The notes below the pieces were generated by a model, which was given only the letters and a program-made list of their open reading frames with translations, was not told where the DNA came from and did not search any database. Of a DNA stretch of 64,000 nucleotides, positions 8,695-17,240 are shown piece by piece; the stretch's first letter is position 1; each line of letters begins with the position of its first letter. The position numbers and the translations under genes are program-made. Source of the DNA: Chthonomonas calidirosea (lineage in GTDB: Bacteria > Armatimonadota > Fimbriimonadia > Fimbriimonadales > Fimbriimonadaceae); the NCBI GenBank assembly GCA_945882415.1, contig CAMCWC010000005.1, positions 1 through 64,000 on the forward strand, in the 5' to 3' direction.

Positions 8695-8948
8695 AAAAAA
8701 GTTGGTTGACTTTCCGCCGCTCAAGCACCTATAAGATAGATGCAGCCCAACCGCCAAGCAAGGCCACCAAAACGCGATTCGGACTGACCGAAAGCGGCAC
8801 GCGAAAATGTAATTTACAATCGCTGCCAAGGCGGAAGCATTTATAGATAAATTTTTGGGACGACCAACGATCGGAATCGAGGGCACGATCAAGTGAGCGA
8901 AGGGAGAAAAAAGAAACAGGCTGAAAGGCATGCGAGCCTCGCGTCTTC

Positions 8949-8989
8949 GCCACGCAAGGCAACGCAAAGCCATTCAAAGCGCTCCCAAA
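8949..8989. repeat. 10-bp tandem repeat, GCCAnnCAAR family
   Basis: Units in register: GCCACGCAAG, GCAACGCAAA, GCCATTCAAA, then a slipped GCGCTCCCAAA. The period of one helical turn is shared with the other arrays of this family in the window. Confidence 0.55.
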
Positions 8990-8990
8990 A

Positions 8991-9014
8991 AGGCCGTAAT
9001 TAATTAATCGGCCT
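8991..9014. repeat. Hairpin with AT-only loop
   Basis: AGGCCG (8991-8996) pairs with CGGCCT (9009-9014) around a 12-base loop made only of TAAT repeats. A second TTAATTAA lies at 9027-9034 between GCG and CCGC. No T-run follows directly on either strand, so a terminator role is unproven. Confidence 0.5.
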
Positions 9015-9096
9015 GGGGGGGAAGCGTTAATTAATTCCGCCCAGCCACGGTCACGGCGTTCAAAAAGCGGCCTAGAAGAGGAGATGCCGCAGCGGA

Positions 9097-9136
9097 GCCA
9101 TACAAGGCCATTCAGAGCCACCCAAGGCCACACAAA
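9097..9136. repeat. 10-bp tandem repeat, GCCAnnCAAR family, four perfect-length units
   Basis: GCCATACAAG, GCCATTCAGA, GCCACCCAAG, GCCACACAAA. It lies eleven bases from the tRNA-Arg CCA end. The array at 26678-26717 has the same unit count and period. Confidence 0.65.
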
Positions 9137-9147
9137 GCAAAAAAGAG

Positions 9148-9223
9148 TGGCCCGCTCGGAGGGATTCGAACCCCCGACCCTCGGTTCCGAAGACCGATGC
9201 TCTATCCACTGAGCTACGAACGG
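9148..9223 (-). tRNA. tRNA-Arg (anticodon TCG)
   Basis: Read on the complement, the 76-base gene folds into a full cloverleaf. The acceptor stem is CCGTTCG/CGAGCGG with one G-U pair, followed by discriminator G and an encoded CCA. The D-arm is GCTC..GAGC, the anticodon stem TCGGT/ACCGA has loop CTTCGGA, and the T-loop is TTCGAAT. Anticodon TCG reads CGN arginine codons. The 3' end faces the accessory island at lower coordinates. Confidence 0.95.
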
Positions 9224-9277
9224 GTGGAGTGGAGATAATACCCCGGAAAAATCACACTCGTAAACCCCGAACCGGGT

Positions 9278-9283
9278 TACAAT
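9278..9283 (+). promoter_or_regulatory. Putative -10 hexamer (TACAAT) for dnaB
   Basis: TACAAT ends nine bases before the dnaB ATG and no Shine-Dalgarno is present, so the mRNA would have almost no leader. Confidence 0.4.
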
Positions 9284-9292
9284 CAACTCCCC

Positions 9293-10684
9293 ATGCGCGT
9301 TGAGGAACTCATTCCGCTCCATAGTATCGAGGCCGAAATGGGCGTGCTGGGATCGATGCTGCTCTCCGAGCGCGCCGCCGACCAGGCAGCCAACATCGTC
9401 GTCGAAGAAGATTTCTATCGACCCGCCCACCGCCTCATCTTCCGCGCCATGCTTCAACTCCTGAAGCAAAACCAGGCAATCGACTTCCTCACCCTCAAGG
9501 CCGAACTCGTCGCCCGAGGCGACCTCGTCGATGCCGGCGGAGAAAACTACCTCCTCCAAATCGCCGAGTTCGTCCCCAGCCCGTCGAACGTCGACTACTA
9601 CGCTGGAATCGTCGTAGACCGAGCCCGACTCAGAAAGCTCGAAGACGCTGGCCGAAACATCGTCGGTCTCGTTCACGACCCCGACCAAGGTGACGCCGAA
9701 GACAAGGTCGACAAAGCCGAACAGCTCGTCTTCGAAATCGGAAAGCGCGGACTCGGAAACTACTTCAAGCCCGTCTCCAGCCTCGCCCGAGAATTCTTCC
9801 TCGACGTCGACAAAGTCTTCGAAAGCAAAAAACCGCTTAGCGGCCTCAAGGTCGGCTTCTTCGACCTCGACGACCTAACGACCGGCTTCAACGGCGGCGA
9901 CCTCGTTATCATCGGCGCTCGCCCCGCCATGGGCAAAACCTCGCTGGTCCTCGACTTCGCCCTAAACGTCGCCCGAGCCCTAGAAAGGGAAGAGAAGCGC
10001 GGCGCCGTCGCCTTCTTCTCCCTAGAAATGTCCGGCCTCCAGCTGGCCCAAAGAATGGTCTCCATGCTCAGCGGTCTCAGCATGAGAATCCTGCGCCAAG
10101 ACAAAGAGCTCACCGACAACGACTACCTTCGACTTTCCGAAGCCTGCGACGAGCTCTACGCGCTGCCGATCTTCATCGACGACAACGCCGAACTCTCCCC
10201 GCTCGACATGCGCGGAAAATGCCGCCGCCTAAAAGCCGAACACGGCCTCTCGCTCGTCATCGTCGACTACCTGCAGCTCATGCGGGGAAGTAAGAAAACC
10301 GAAAACCGCGTCAACGAAATCTCCGAAATCGCCCGCGCCTGCAAGCGCATGGCAAAGGAGCTCGAAGTCCCGGTCATCGCCCTGTCGCAGCTGTCCCGAT
10401 CCGTCGAGTCCCGCGAAGACAAACGCCCCCAGCTCAGCGACCTTCGAGAGTCGGGCTCCATCGAAGCCGAAGCCGACATGGTCCTCCTCCTGCACCGAAA
10501 GAGCTACTACGACGCTAAGGCCCAAAACCGAAAGGAAGTCGAAAACTACGACGAAGTGCAGGTAGCCGACATCATTGTCGCCAAGAACCGAAACGGCCCG
10601 ACGAAAACCGTGAAGCTAGGCTTCCAGCCGTCGTTCTCGCGCTACCGCAACCTATCGACCGAAGTCGATTACGACGACGACTAG
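9293..10684 (+). CDS. dnaB: Replicative DNA helicase DnaB
   Basis: The 463-residue protein has the normal DnaB length. The N-terminal helical domain (SIEAEMGVLGSMLLSE, about residues 8-25) binds primase. The RecA-like C-terminal domain carries Walker A GARPAMGKTS near residue 208, FFSLEMS near 241 and Walker B LVIVDYLQLM near 320, followed by ALSQLSRSVE and DLRESGSIEAEADMV. DnaB unwinds DNA at the replication fork as a hexamer on the lagging strand. The start ATG has no ribosome-binding site and a -10-like hexamer just upstream. The gene is single, and its end converges on the esterase gene with a hairpin between them. Confidence 0.97.
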   Translation: MRVEELIPLHSIEAEMGVLGSMLLSERAADQAANIVVEEDFYRPAHRLIFRAMLQLLKQNQAIDFLTLKAELVARGDLVDAGGENYLLQIAEFVPSPSNVDYYAGIVVDRARLRKLEDAGRNIVGLVHDPDQGDAEDKVDKAEQLVFEIGKRGLGNYFKPVSSLAREFFLDVDKVFESKKPLSGLKVGFFDLDDLTTGFNGGDLVIIGARPAMGKTSLVLDFALNVARALEREEKRGAVAFFSLEMSGLQLAQRMVSMLSGLSMRILRQDKELTDNDYLRLSEACDELYALPIFIDDNAELSPLDMRGKCRRLKAEHGLSLVIVDYLQLMRGSKKTENRVNEISEIARACKRMAKELEVPVIALSQLSRSVESREDKRPQLSDLRESGSIEAEADMVLLLHRKSYYDAKAQNRKEVENYDEVQVADIIVAKNRNGPTKTVKLGFQPSFSRYRNLSTEVDYDDD

Positions 10685-10685
10685 A

Positions 10686-10701
10686 CCCGGTTTTTACCGG
10701 G
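10686..10701. terminator. Hairpin between convergent dnaB and esterase genes
   Basis: CCCGGT (10686-10691) and ACCGGG (10696-10701) pair around a TTTT loop. It sits between the dnaB stop and the esterase stop and overlaps the last codons of the latter. No strong T-tract follows, so bidirectional termination is likely but not certain. Confidence 0.5.
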
Positions 10702-12649
10702 CCTTGTCGGTCAATCCGGGCCAGTTGTCGGTCCGGAATGGGAACGCCGGCAGCCCCGAAGCGTTCACCAAGTTCACTTCCGGATCCATATCCCAAGCGT
10801 ATCGAGCCGCAACCGGGTTCGGAACCGAGCTCGATCTCAGCACAATCGCATTGTCCTGAATCGTCGCATCCGCCCAGTAGAACTTTCGGTCGGCACCGGC
10901 AATGCTAAAGCTCTTCGGCGCCTTGCCATCGGTGGTCCGCAACCCGGCCGCATGGGAGAACCGCAAGGTCACCGTTCCCGCCTTCGCTTCCATCTTGCTA
11001 AACATCGGTCCGTAGTACTCCAGCTTCTTGCGGTAAGTCTGCGCCAAAGCAACTCCCGCCAAGCGGTAGCCAACGTCCCGCTTGTTCAGCGGGTGAATGT
11101 CCTTGCTGTCGCCAATATCAATGGCCGTCGCCATGCCGGTGTTCTTCAGCGAAAGCGTCATCGCCTGCGCCTCTCGAAGCTCGGCCCAGCCGCTCTCCGT
11201 CGGAGTCAACGATCGGCTCTGGAAGTTAGCAAGCTGAACGAACAAGAACGGGAAATCGCCCTGACCAAACCGATTCCGCCAGTCCTCGATCATGCTGCGG
11301 AACAACGAACGGTACTGAAAAGCCCGGTCCGCGTTCGATTCGCCCTGATACCAAATCGCCCCGCGAACTCCATAAGGCACCAGCGGTGCGATCATGCCGT
11401 TGTACAAGCTAGCCGGCGCCCAAGGGTTTCCAGGACCGAACGGCTGAGCTGGAGCCGGAATCGGATTGATCTCCCGCTCCACCATGAACTTCCAGTCTTT
11501 CGCAAGGTTCAGCTTTTGCCCGCCAACCGTTAGCGCCAGCGAGTCCGCCGGGCCGGTCAATCCACCGCCGCCCGACCAGTCATAAACTCGAACTGCAATC
11601 ACATTCTCGCCGGCCTTAAGCACGCCCGCCGGAACCGCGTACTTGCGCGAATGCTGCCAGTGGTTTGGAACCTCCTGGCCCGTCGTGCCAACCTTCTGGC
11701 CATTGATGTAAGTGACATCAAAGTCATCAATCGCGCCAAGCGTCAACTCGGCGGCAGCCCCCGCGTCCGACGCGGAGACATTCACCGTCGTGCGGAACCA
11801 GAAAGCGCCGTCAATGTTTCGTCCGACAATCCCTTCCACCGTTCCCGGCAAACTGGCCGTCTTCCAGCTTGAGTCCGAAAAGCCCGCATTCTGCCAGCCA
11901 TTTCGCTCGCCGTCATTCCCCGAATCCATGCGAGCGCGATTGTATTCGGCTAGCTTCTTTTGGTATTCGGCCTGAGCGCTTTGAAAGTCGGTTCCTAGAT
12001 ATCGCTCGTACTCCTTATATCGGTCGGCATAGGATGGCAAATTCTTAAGCACCGATTGGCTGGTCCAGCTCTCCGCTGGCGTCCCTCCCCAGCTGGTGTG
12101 AATGATCCCGACCGGTACTCCAAGCTCGCGCTGCAATCTTTGCGCAAACCAGTAACCGACCGCGGTGAAACCGCCGATCGTCCCCGCCGACCCCTGAACC
12201 CAGCCCGTCCCCGTAAAGTCGCTCGCCGGTTGCTGAATGCTGCTCTTGGTAACGGTCAGGCAGCGGATGTCGGGATTCGCCAGCGGCTGCGCCATCGTCA
12301 GCTGATTGGTCGCCGCAAGGGGCCATTCCATGTTCGATTGCCCGCTGGCAATCCAAACCTCGCCCATCACAACATTCCGAGCCACCGTTTCGCCGTTCAC
12401 GGCAATCTCCAGCGGCGCTCCCGCCTTTCGCGCCGGGAATTTCACCAGCCATCGGCCCGACGCATCTACGACGGTTTTCTGCACCGAACCAGCGAACTTG
12501 ACCTCGATCGCCTTGCCAGGAAGGCCGGTGCCAAACACCGGAATCGGTCGGTCGCGTTGAAGAACCGCGTTGTCAACAAATAGGCTGTTGACTTTAACGT
12601 CAGGAATCAGAGCAACGTGCATCATTGCGGCTACCCAGCAAAGCATCAC
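10694..12649 (-). CDS. Secreted sialate O-acetylesterase family (SGNH) protein
   Basis: A 651-residue SASA-type esterase. It opens with a short hydrophobic stretch (about residues 2-15), probably an export signal, then a jelly-roll-like region (LFVDNAVLQRD, VFGTG). The SGNH block I is GEVWIASGQSNMEWPL near residue 95, with the catalytic Ser in GQSN. IHTSWGGTPAESW near 185 and IWYQGESNA near 435 are the other conserved blocks. A beta-sandwich insert with YDWSGGGGL lies between them. Family members remove acetyl groups from sialic acids or from acetylated plant polysaccharides such as xylan or pectin; the latter fits the nearby glycoside hydrolases. The start is GTG 12649 or ATG 12646, with TATAAG just upstream on the coding strand. 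Confidence 0.85.
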   Translation of the reverse strand: MMLCWVAAMMHVALIPDVKVNSLFVDNAVLQRDRPIPVFGTGLPGKAIEVKFAGSVQKTVVDASGRWLVKFPARKAGAPLEIAVNGETVARNVVMGEVWIASGQSNMEWPLAATNQLTMAQPLANPDIRCLTVTKSSIQQPASDFTGTGWVQGSAGTIGGFTAVGYWFAQRLQRELGVPVGIIHTSWGGTPAESWTSQSVLKNLPSYADRYKEYERYLGTDFQSAQAEYQKKLAEYNRARMDSGNDGERNGWQNAGFSDSSWKTASLPGTVEGIVGRNIDGAFWFRTTVNVSASDAGAAAELTLGAIDDFDVTYINGQKVGTTGQEVPNHWQHSRKYAVPAGVLKAGENVIAVRVYDWSGGGGLTGPADSLALTVGGQKLNLAKDWKFMVEREINPIPAPAQPFGPGNPWAPASLYNGMIAPLVPYGVRGAIWYQGESNADRAFQYRSLFRSMIEDWRNRFGQGDFPFLFVQLANFQSRSLTPTESGWAELREAQAMTLSLKNTGMATAIDIGDSKDIHPLNKRDVGYRLAGVALAQTYRKKLEYYGPMFSKMEAKAGTVTLRFSHAAGLRTTDGKAPKSFSIAGADRKFYWADATIQDNAIVLRSSSVPNPVAARYAWDMDPEVNLVNASGLPAFPFRTDNWPGLTDKAR

Positions 12650-12718
12650 CTCTTATACCACCGCCGTGCGAAACACCATTTTTAGCCGTGCGCTAAATTC
12701 GTAACCTTGGGTACATTT

Positions 12719-14122
12719 ATGTCTGTGAGCGAGCCGAATCATTCCCTACCAGAGGCTTACCGAACCGTAAAGGTGAATCAGCGGAACTGGTTCCGGCGGT
12801 TCCTCGCATTCGCGGGGCCTGGATATCTGGTCAGCGTCGGCTACATGGATCCGGGCAACTGGGCCACTGCCCTCGGTGGCGGCTCGACCTTCGGCTACAC
12901 CCTGCTCTGGGTCATCCTCTGCTCCAGCCTTATGGCGATGGTCCTGCAGACCCTCTGCGCCCGGCTCGGAATCGCTACCGGAAAGGACCTTGCCCAAGCT
13001 TGCCGCGATTACGTAAAGCGTCCTGCAGCAATGGCGCTTTGGCTCCTCTGCGAAATCGCGATCATCTCCACCGACATTGCCGAGGTAATCGGCTCTGCCG
13101 TGGCTCTCAATCTCCTTTTTGGCCTGAACCTCAGCGCGGGCGTTCTCATTACCGGGCTAGACGTGCTGGTTCTACTGGCCCTCATGCGGTTTGGCTTCCG
13201 CAAGATCGAGGCGATCATATTCACGCTTGTTGCCACGATCTTTGTTTGCTTTGGCATCAACATCTTCTGGGCCTCCCCAGACTGGATGCTGGTCGGCAAG
13301 GGTCTCGTCACCCCGCAGGTTCAAAACAACCAGGCGCTTTTCCTTGCCGTCGGAATTCTCGGCGCAACGGTGATGCCGCATAACCTGTACTTGCACAGTT
13401 CTCTGGTGCAAACCCGAGCGTTTGATAAGACCGAAGAAGGGAAGAAGGATGCGATAAAGAACGCTTCGGTGGACGTCATCCTCGCTCTTACCGCCGCCTT
13501 CTTCGTCAACGCCGCCATCCTCGTTCTTGCCGCCGCCGTGTTTCACCGTCAGGGTGTCGTGGTTGAAGACCTTGGCGAAGCTTACAAACTCCTAGTCCCG
13601 GCCCTCGGCCCGGCCGCCGCGACCCTGTTCGCCGTCGCTCTCCTCGCCAGCGGCCAAAGCAGCACCATCACCGGAACTCTCGCGGGGCAAATCGTCATGG
13701 AGGGCTTCCTCAATTGGCGAATTGAGCCCTGGCTGAGACGACTGATCACCCGCGGACTGGCTATCATTCCGGCTCTACTGCTAGTTGGTTCTAGCGGCGG
13801 CTCCAAGACGGCCGAACTCATCACGATCACCCAGGTCGTGCTTTCGATGCAGCTTCCATTTGCGATCTTCCCGCTTGTGATGTTCACCAGCGACAAGAAG
13901 CGAATGGGCTCGTTTGCCTCGCCGGTTTGGCTGCAAGTGCTCGCCTACGCCATCTGCGTCGCCATCACCAGCCTCAACATCAAGTACCTCTGGGACACCT
14001 TCGGCCCCGTCGCTGTCCTCGTTGGTGCCGGCATCATCGCTGCCTTCAGCGCTTGGGTGATCTTCTTCGTGAAATCGAAGAAACCGGACGAACCAGAACT
14101 GATCACGCAACCGCAGGGCTAA
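12719..14122 (+). CDS. mntH: Nramp-family divalent metal transporter (MntH-like)
   Basis: A 467-residue polytopic inner-membrane protein with about 11 transmembrane segments. The Nramp metal-binding signature DPGNWATA is in TM1 near residue 45 and the matching TM6 motif MPHNLYLHSSL is near 218. The conserved GQSSTITGTLAGQIVMEGF follows near 317. These proteins import Mn2+ or Fe2+ with protons. I start at ATG 12719; a TTG four codons earlier is in frame but less likely. The CDF metal exporter gene follows after 9 bp, so an import-export pair for divalent cations appears to be co-transcribed. No MntR-type regulator is nearby. Confidence 0.9.
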   Translation: MSVSEPNHSLPEAYRTVKVNQRNWFRRFLAFAGPGYLVSVGYMDPGNWATALGGGSTFGYTLLWVILCSSLMAMVLQTLCARLGIATGKDLAQACRDYVKRPAAMALWLLCEIAIISTDIAEVIGSAVALNLLFGLNLSAGVLITGLDVLVLLALMRFGFRKIEAIIFTLVATIFVCFGINIFWASPDWMLVGKGLVTPQVQNNQALFLAVGILGATVMPHNLYLHSSLVQTRAFDKTEEGKKDAIKNASVDVILALTAAFFVNAAILVLAAAVFHRQGVVVEDLGEAYKLLVPALGPAAATLFAVALLASGQSSTITGTLAGQIVMEGFLNWRIEPWLRRLITRGLAIIPALLLVGSSGGSKTAELITITQVVLSMQLPFAIFPLVMFTSDKKRMGSFASPVWLQVLAYAICVAITSLNIKYLWDTFGPVAVLVGAGIIAAFSAWVIFFVKSKKPDEPELITQPQG

Positions 14123-14131
14123 ACTCCAGAT

Positions 14132-15049
14132 ATGCCCGTTATTGCGGAAACAGGAGCACTTGAGCTCCGCAAGCAACGGGCTGCGAGTCTTAGCGTCGGC
14201 TACAACGTTGTCGCGACGGTCGTGAAACTCATCGGTGCGGGGCTCACTGGATCTGTAAGTCTTCTAAGCGAAGCCGCTCACAGCGCGACCGACATTGTCG
14301 CAAGCTTGCTGGCTTTTTTTAGCGTTCGGGCCGCCGCCGCTCCGCCTGACGAAGAGCATCCTTACGGCCATGGCAAGATCGAAAGCGTTGCCGGACTCGC
14401 AGAAAGCATCCTGCTCGTTCTAATCGTCGCCTACATCGTCATTGAGAGCGTCGGTCGGTTCGCCAAACCCGCCCCGCTACCGAACGTCGACCTCGGCCTC
14501 GGCATCATGGCCGCCAGCGCGGTGACCAGCTTCATCATCGGCAAGTACGTTCAAAAGGTCGGCGTCGAAACCCGTTCGATGGCTCTACAATCGAACGGGC
14601 AGCATTTGCTGGTTGACTGCTGGACGAGCGTCGGCGTCCTCGTTGCATTAGTTGTGGTCAAAGTCACCGGCGTCGCCCAAGCCGACAACTGGTTTGCAAT
14701 TCTCTTCGCTGGCTGGATGGGCTTCAGTGCCGTGCAACTTAGTCACAAGGCGTATCAAGACCTCATCGACCGCCGGGTAGAGGATGAAGAGATCGCACTG
14801 ATTTCGAAGCTGATCCGAGAGACCCCCGGAGTCGTTGGATTTCACCAACTTCGCACTCGCCATTCCGGCGCGACTCACTACATAGACGTCCACGTTGTGG
14901 TCCCCCGAACCTGGAACGTTGTCGAAGCTCACGACCTGGCCGATGGTCTAGAAAAGCAAATCGAACAAGCCCTGGCCCCCGCCGTCGCGGTCATTCACAT
15001 CGATCCCGAGCCGGAAGACGGCCTTTGCGACGAGAATCCGCCGGACTAA
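14132..15049 (+). CDS. Cation diffusion facilitator (CDF) metal exporter
   Basis: A 305-residue CDF protein. About six transmembrane segments fill residues 20-210. The TM2 metal site SEAAHSATDIVAS (His/Asp pair) lies near residue 47, followed by HPYGHGKIES near 73, the classic CDF signature. The TM5 site HLLVDCWTSVGV near 155 supplies the second HxxxD pair. The C-terminal cytoplasmic domain (IDVHVVVP, DGLEKQIEQAL, VIHIDPEPE) is the ferredoxin-like metal sensor. CDF proteins export Zn2+, Fe2+ or Mn2+ using protons; next to the Nramp importer, Mn2+/Fe2+ is plausible. The start ATG lies 9 bp after the Nramp stop. Confidence 0.93.
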   Translation: MPVIAETGALELRKQRAASLSVGYNVVATVVKLIGAGLTGSVSLLSEAAHSATDIVASLLAFFSVRAAAAPPDEEHPYGHGKIESVAGLAESILLVLIVAYIVIESVGRFAKPAPLPNVDLGLGIMAASAVTSFIIGKYVQKVGVETRSMALQSNGQHLLVDCWTSVGVLVALVVVKVTGVAQADNWFAILFAGWMGFSAVQLSHKAYQDLIDRRVEDEEIALISKLIRETPGVVGFHQLRTRHSGATHYIDVHVVVPRTWNVVEAHDLADGLEKQIEQALAPAVAVIHIDPEPEDGLCDENPPD

Positions 15050-15144
15050 CTTGAACGGGAAACCCCGAACCGAACTCTACTAGCGCCGCCTTTGACGCCT
15101 AACTGGCAAAAGTGCCAGTTATTGTCACACCGAGAACTTTTGCG

Positions 15145-15156
15145 CGAACCGGTTCG
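15145..15156. promoter_or_regulatory. LacI-type operator 1 (upstream of -10)
   Basis: CGAACCGGTTCG is a perfect 12-bp palindrome with the central CG typical of LacI-family operators. It lies upstream of the TATAAT at 15167. Confidence 0.6.
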
Positions 15157-15166
15157 AACACCGTGA

Positions 15167-15172
15167 TATAAT
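15167..15172 (+). promoter_or_regulatory. -10 box (TATAAT) of the lacI-pilin-GH44 operon
   Basis: A consensus TATAAT lies between the two operator palindromes. I see no good -35 at normal spacing, which suggests an activator or a weak core. Transcription would start near 15179, inside operator 2, leaving a leader of about 180 bases. Confidence 0.55.
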
Positions 15173-15177
15173 TTCTT

Positions 15178-15193
15178 GTCGAACCGATTCGAC
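15178..15193. promoter_or_regulatory. LacI-type operator 2 (over the transcription start)
   Basis: GTCGAACCGATTCGAC has perfect arms (GTCGAA/TTCGAC) around CCGA. It shares GAACCG with operator 1. The two centres are about 35 bp apart, so they lie on nearly the same face of the helix. Confidence 0.6.
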
Positions 15194-15361
15194 AGGGACG
15201 CTTGCCATGACACACTCAGCCAGAACTTTTCGCGGATGTGTACGTCAGGCGTCGGCCGCACGGCGATTGAGAGGTCAGCCCCTCGGCCAACCGCAGACCG
15301 GAATCGAATTCTGCCGGGGACTGGAGCACCCCCTCGATCTCACCTATACTGGGGCATTCCT

Positions 15362-16360
15362 ATGACTATTGGAGAGCTCGCAAAAATGCTTAACCTGTCG
15401 AAGAGCACGGTTAGTTATGCCCTGAACAACGGCCCCAAACCCGTTTCACCTGAAGTGAAACAGCGCGTTTTGAAAGCGGCTGAAGAGTTTGGATTTCGCC
15501 CCAATCCAGTCGCTAGGTCGCTAGCGAACCGACGAAGCCGCACGATTGGGTTCATCCCGAATGCGCTAAATCCGGCAACCATGTACAGTGCGTACGCGGC
15601 GGTGTTCTTGCAAAGCACCTTTTCGCTGGCACACGAGCGCGAACTGCATTTGCTTCTCCCCTCCGGCTATGATCCGGCCCGATCTGACGAAACGAGGGAG
15701 CACCTGTTCAATGCACCCGTTGACGGATTCATTCTCTTGTTGCCAGAGAACCTGAGCGCACTTCGAGACATTATCGAGCAGGGTCGTCCAATGATTGCGA
15801 TCGCGGGCAAAACCGATGGGCTAATCCCGTCAATCAATGCAGATAATGCCCTCGGAGCTAGTCAAGCATTTGATCACATCTGGAGTTTAGGGCACCGAAA
15901 GATTGCGTACTTGGGCTCCACGACAGAGTCGGATACGAGTATTCGCTTCATTACTACTGAAACACTGTTTTCTAGAGTCCACAGCGATTTCGAGCAATCA
16001 TGGCTTATTCGATCGGGCGCAAATTACGACCCAGCTCTCGTTGTTGCACGAGAACTTCTAAGTCAAAAAACAATTCCTACGGCAATCATCTGCGTTAACG
16101 ATCTCGTGGCATCCGCAGTCCTTAGAGCCGCCTTGGAACTTCGGATAAGAGTCCCCGAGCAACTGAGCATTATCGGCTTTGACGATGACAGCGTCGCGCG
16201 CACAATGCCGATCCCACTTTCTACCATTCGTCAACCCATTCCTGAAATGGCTGTCGCAGCCATGGACGGAATTCTCGCTCAGATCGAAGGGAACTCTTTT
16301 GAAGATCAAACCCTTGCAACGTCACTCATCGTTAGAGAGACAACTTCAGCACCACCGTAG
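15362..16360 (+). CDS. LacI-family transcriptional regulator
   Basis: A 332-residue regulator. The HTH and hinge are at the very N-terminus (TIGELAKMLNLSKSTVSYALNN, residues 2-23, then GFRPNPVARSLANRRS). The periplasmic-binding-like sensor domain follows (TIGFIPN, IWSLGHRKIAYLGS, AIICVNDLVASAVLRAALELRIRVPEQ, IIGFDDD). I chose ATG 15362 because the HTH begins there; the frame is open further upstream but would include the operator. The operators at 15145 and 15178 imply autoregulation and control of the downstream pilin, lipoprotein and GH44 genes in response to a sugar. The C-terminus MDGILAQIEG...LIVRETT is the reference for recognising the damaged copy at 21737. Confidence 0.92.
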   Translation: MTIGELAKMLNLSKSTVSYALNNGPKPVSPEVKQRVLKAAEEFGFRPNPVARSLANRRSRTIGFIPNALNPATMYSAYAAVFLQSTFSLAHERELHLLLPSGYDPARSDETREHLFNAPVDGFILLLPENLSALRDIIEQGRPMIAIAGKTDGLIPSINADNALGASQAFDHIWSLGHRKIAYLGSTTESDTSIRFITTETLFSRVHSDFEQSWLIRSGANYDPALVVARELLSQKTIPTAIICVNDLVASAVLRAALELRIRVPEQLSIIGFDDDSVARTMPIPLSTIRQPIPEMAVAAMDGILAQIEGNSFEDQTLATSLIVRETTSAPP

Positions 16361-16368
16361 GTGAAATC

Positions 16369-17208
16369 ATGAAATCAAGGAACCTAGCGTTTACGCTTAT
16401 TGAACTCCTCGTCGTCATTGCAATTATCGCAATTCTTGCTGCAATCCTCTTCCCAGTTTTCGCACAAGCTAAGCTTGCCGCGAAGAAGACCCAACAGCTT
16501 TCGAACGTCAAACAGCTCGGCACCGGCGTCATCATCTATGCCGCAGACTCTGACGACAACCATCCACCAGCATGGAACGACCGAACCGAGCGCTGCGGCT
16601 GGGCTGGAAACGTCAATTTCGTCAAGTTCACTGAGCCGTACGTCAAGAACTACAACATGTTCTACAGCCCGGTTGACCCAGATGCCGGTAAGCAGTGGCC
16701 GGGTCTAAGCTGGGCCGGCGTAAACTTTTCTCTTGCCGGTAATGCCTACCATGGTGGTTGGGTCAATGGAACTGGTTTCGAACATCGCGGTGCCATGGGT
16801 ATGGTCGCATGCTCTGGAAACGGTTGGATTCAGGAAGTTGGAGCCGTAAGCGCAACCAGCGTCAGCAACACCTCAGAAACGATTCTCCTTGGCGAGCGAT
16901 ATGCCCAAGATGTTAAAGGGATCGTCGGCGGCGCGGCCCTGCAAGCATGGGATACCCCTTTGACCAACTTCGGTCCAGGCGTCTTCTTTAGCGGAGTCTT
17001 CTACACCAAGGCTAACTCAATTCCGAACGGTACGCGAAGCGCAACCGCGGCCTATCCAAATGGTCGAGCCGGTTCGGTTTCGGCTAAGTTCTCTGGTCTC
17101 GCAACCTTCGTATTCACGGATACGCACGCCAAGAGCATGAGGCCGGAAGCGACAAACCCGAATCCTTCCGCGCGACCTCTCGACAACATGTGGGACGCAA
17201 AGCGCTAA
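16369..17208 (+). CDS. Prepilin-like secreted protein (type II pseudopilin fold), copy 1
   Basis: 279 residues. A short basic leader is followed by the type IV prepilin methylation and cleavage motif ([20 protein letters not shown], residues 8-27) and PVFAQAKLAAKKTQQLSNVKQLG. The globular part is of the DUF1559-like kind common in Planctomycetes and Armatimonadota, with FTDTHAKSM near the end in place of the usual DG-HA motif. It ends MWDAKR, very like the copy at 20940. A prepilin peptidase should cleave after the leader; the product may be a pseudopilin or a surface protein using that export route. GTGAAATC lies before ATG 16369. The gene follows lacI by 8 bp and is the second gene of the GH44 operon. 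Confidence 0.88.
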   Translation: MKSRNLAFTLIELLVVIAIIAILAAILFPVFAQAKLAAKKTQQLSNVKQLGTGVIIYAADSDDNHPPAWNDRTERCGWAGNVNFVKFTEPYVKNYNMFYSPVDPDAGKQWPGLSWAGVNFSLAGNAYHGGWVNGTGFEHRGAMGMVACSGNGWIQEVGAVSATSVSNTSETILLGERYAQDVKGIVGGAALQAWDTPLTNFGPGVFFSGVFYTKANSIPNGTRSATAAYPNGRAGSVSAKFSGLATFVFTDTHAKSMRPEATNPNPSARPLDNMWDAKR

Positions 17209-17240
17209 GCATCTTAGTGCTTTAATCTCCCCAGACCTTA

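Larger units (their letters stand above)
8700..9147. other. Gene-free repeat-bearing region between the island and tRNA-Arg
   Basis: I find no gene here. A long complementary-strand frame spanning 8729-9688 runs through the tRNA and antisense to dnaB and is spurious. The stretch holds two 10-bp tandem repeat arrays, one AT-rich-loop hairpin and two TTAATTAA sites. It lies immediately downstream of the tRNA 3' end, where integrated islands usually sit. Confidence 0.6.

Noticed and set aside
8344-8973. 209-codon complementary-strand frame across the repeats
   Set aside because: It is made of translated repeats (FVRVCSGVRVCFG patterns) and has no conserved domain; open only because the repeat lacks stops.
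8729-9688. 319-codon frame on the complementary strand
   Set aside because: It reads through the tRNA-Arg and antisense to the dnaB start, and its residues (long Asp/Val runs) are typical of a shadow frame.
15176-15361. Longer N-terminus for the LacI regulator
   Set aside because: The open frame starts inside operator 2, and its residues are unrelated to LacI; the HTH begins right at ATG 15362.
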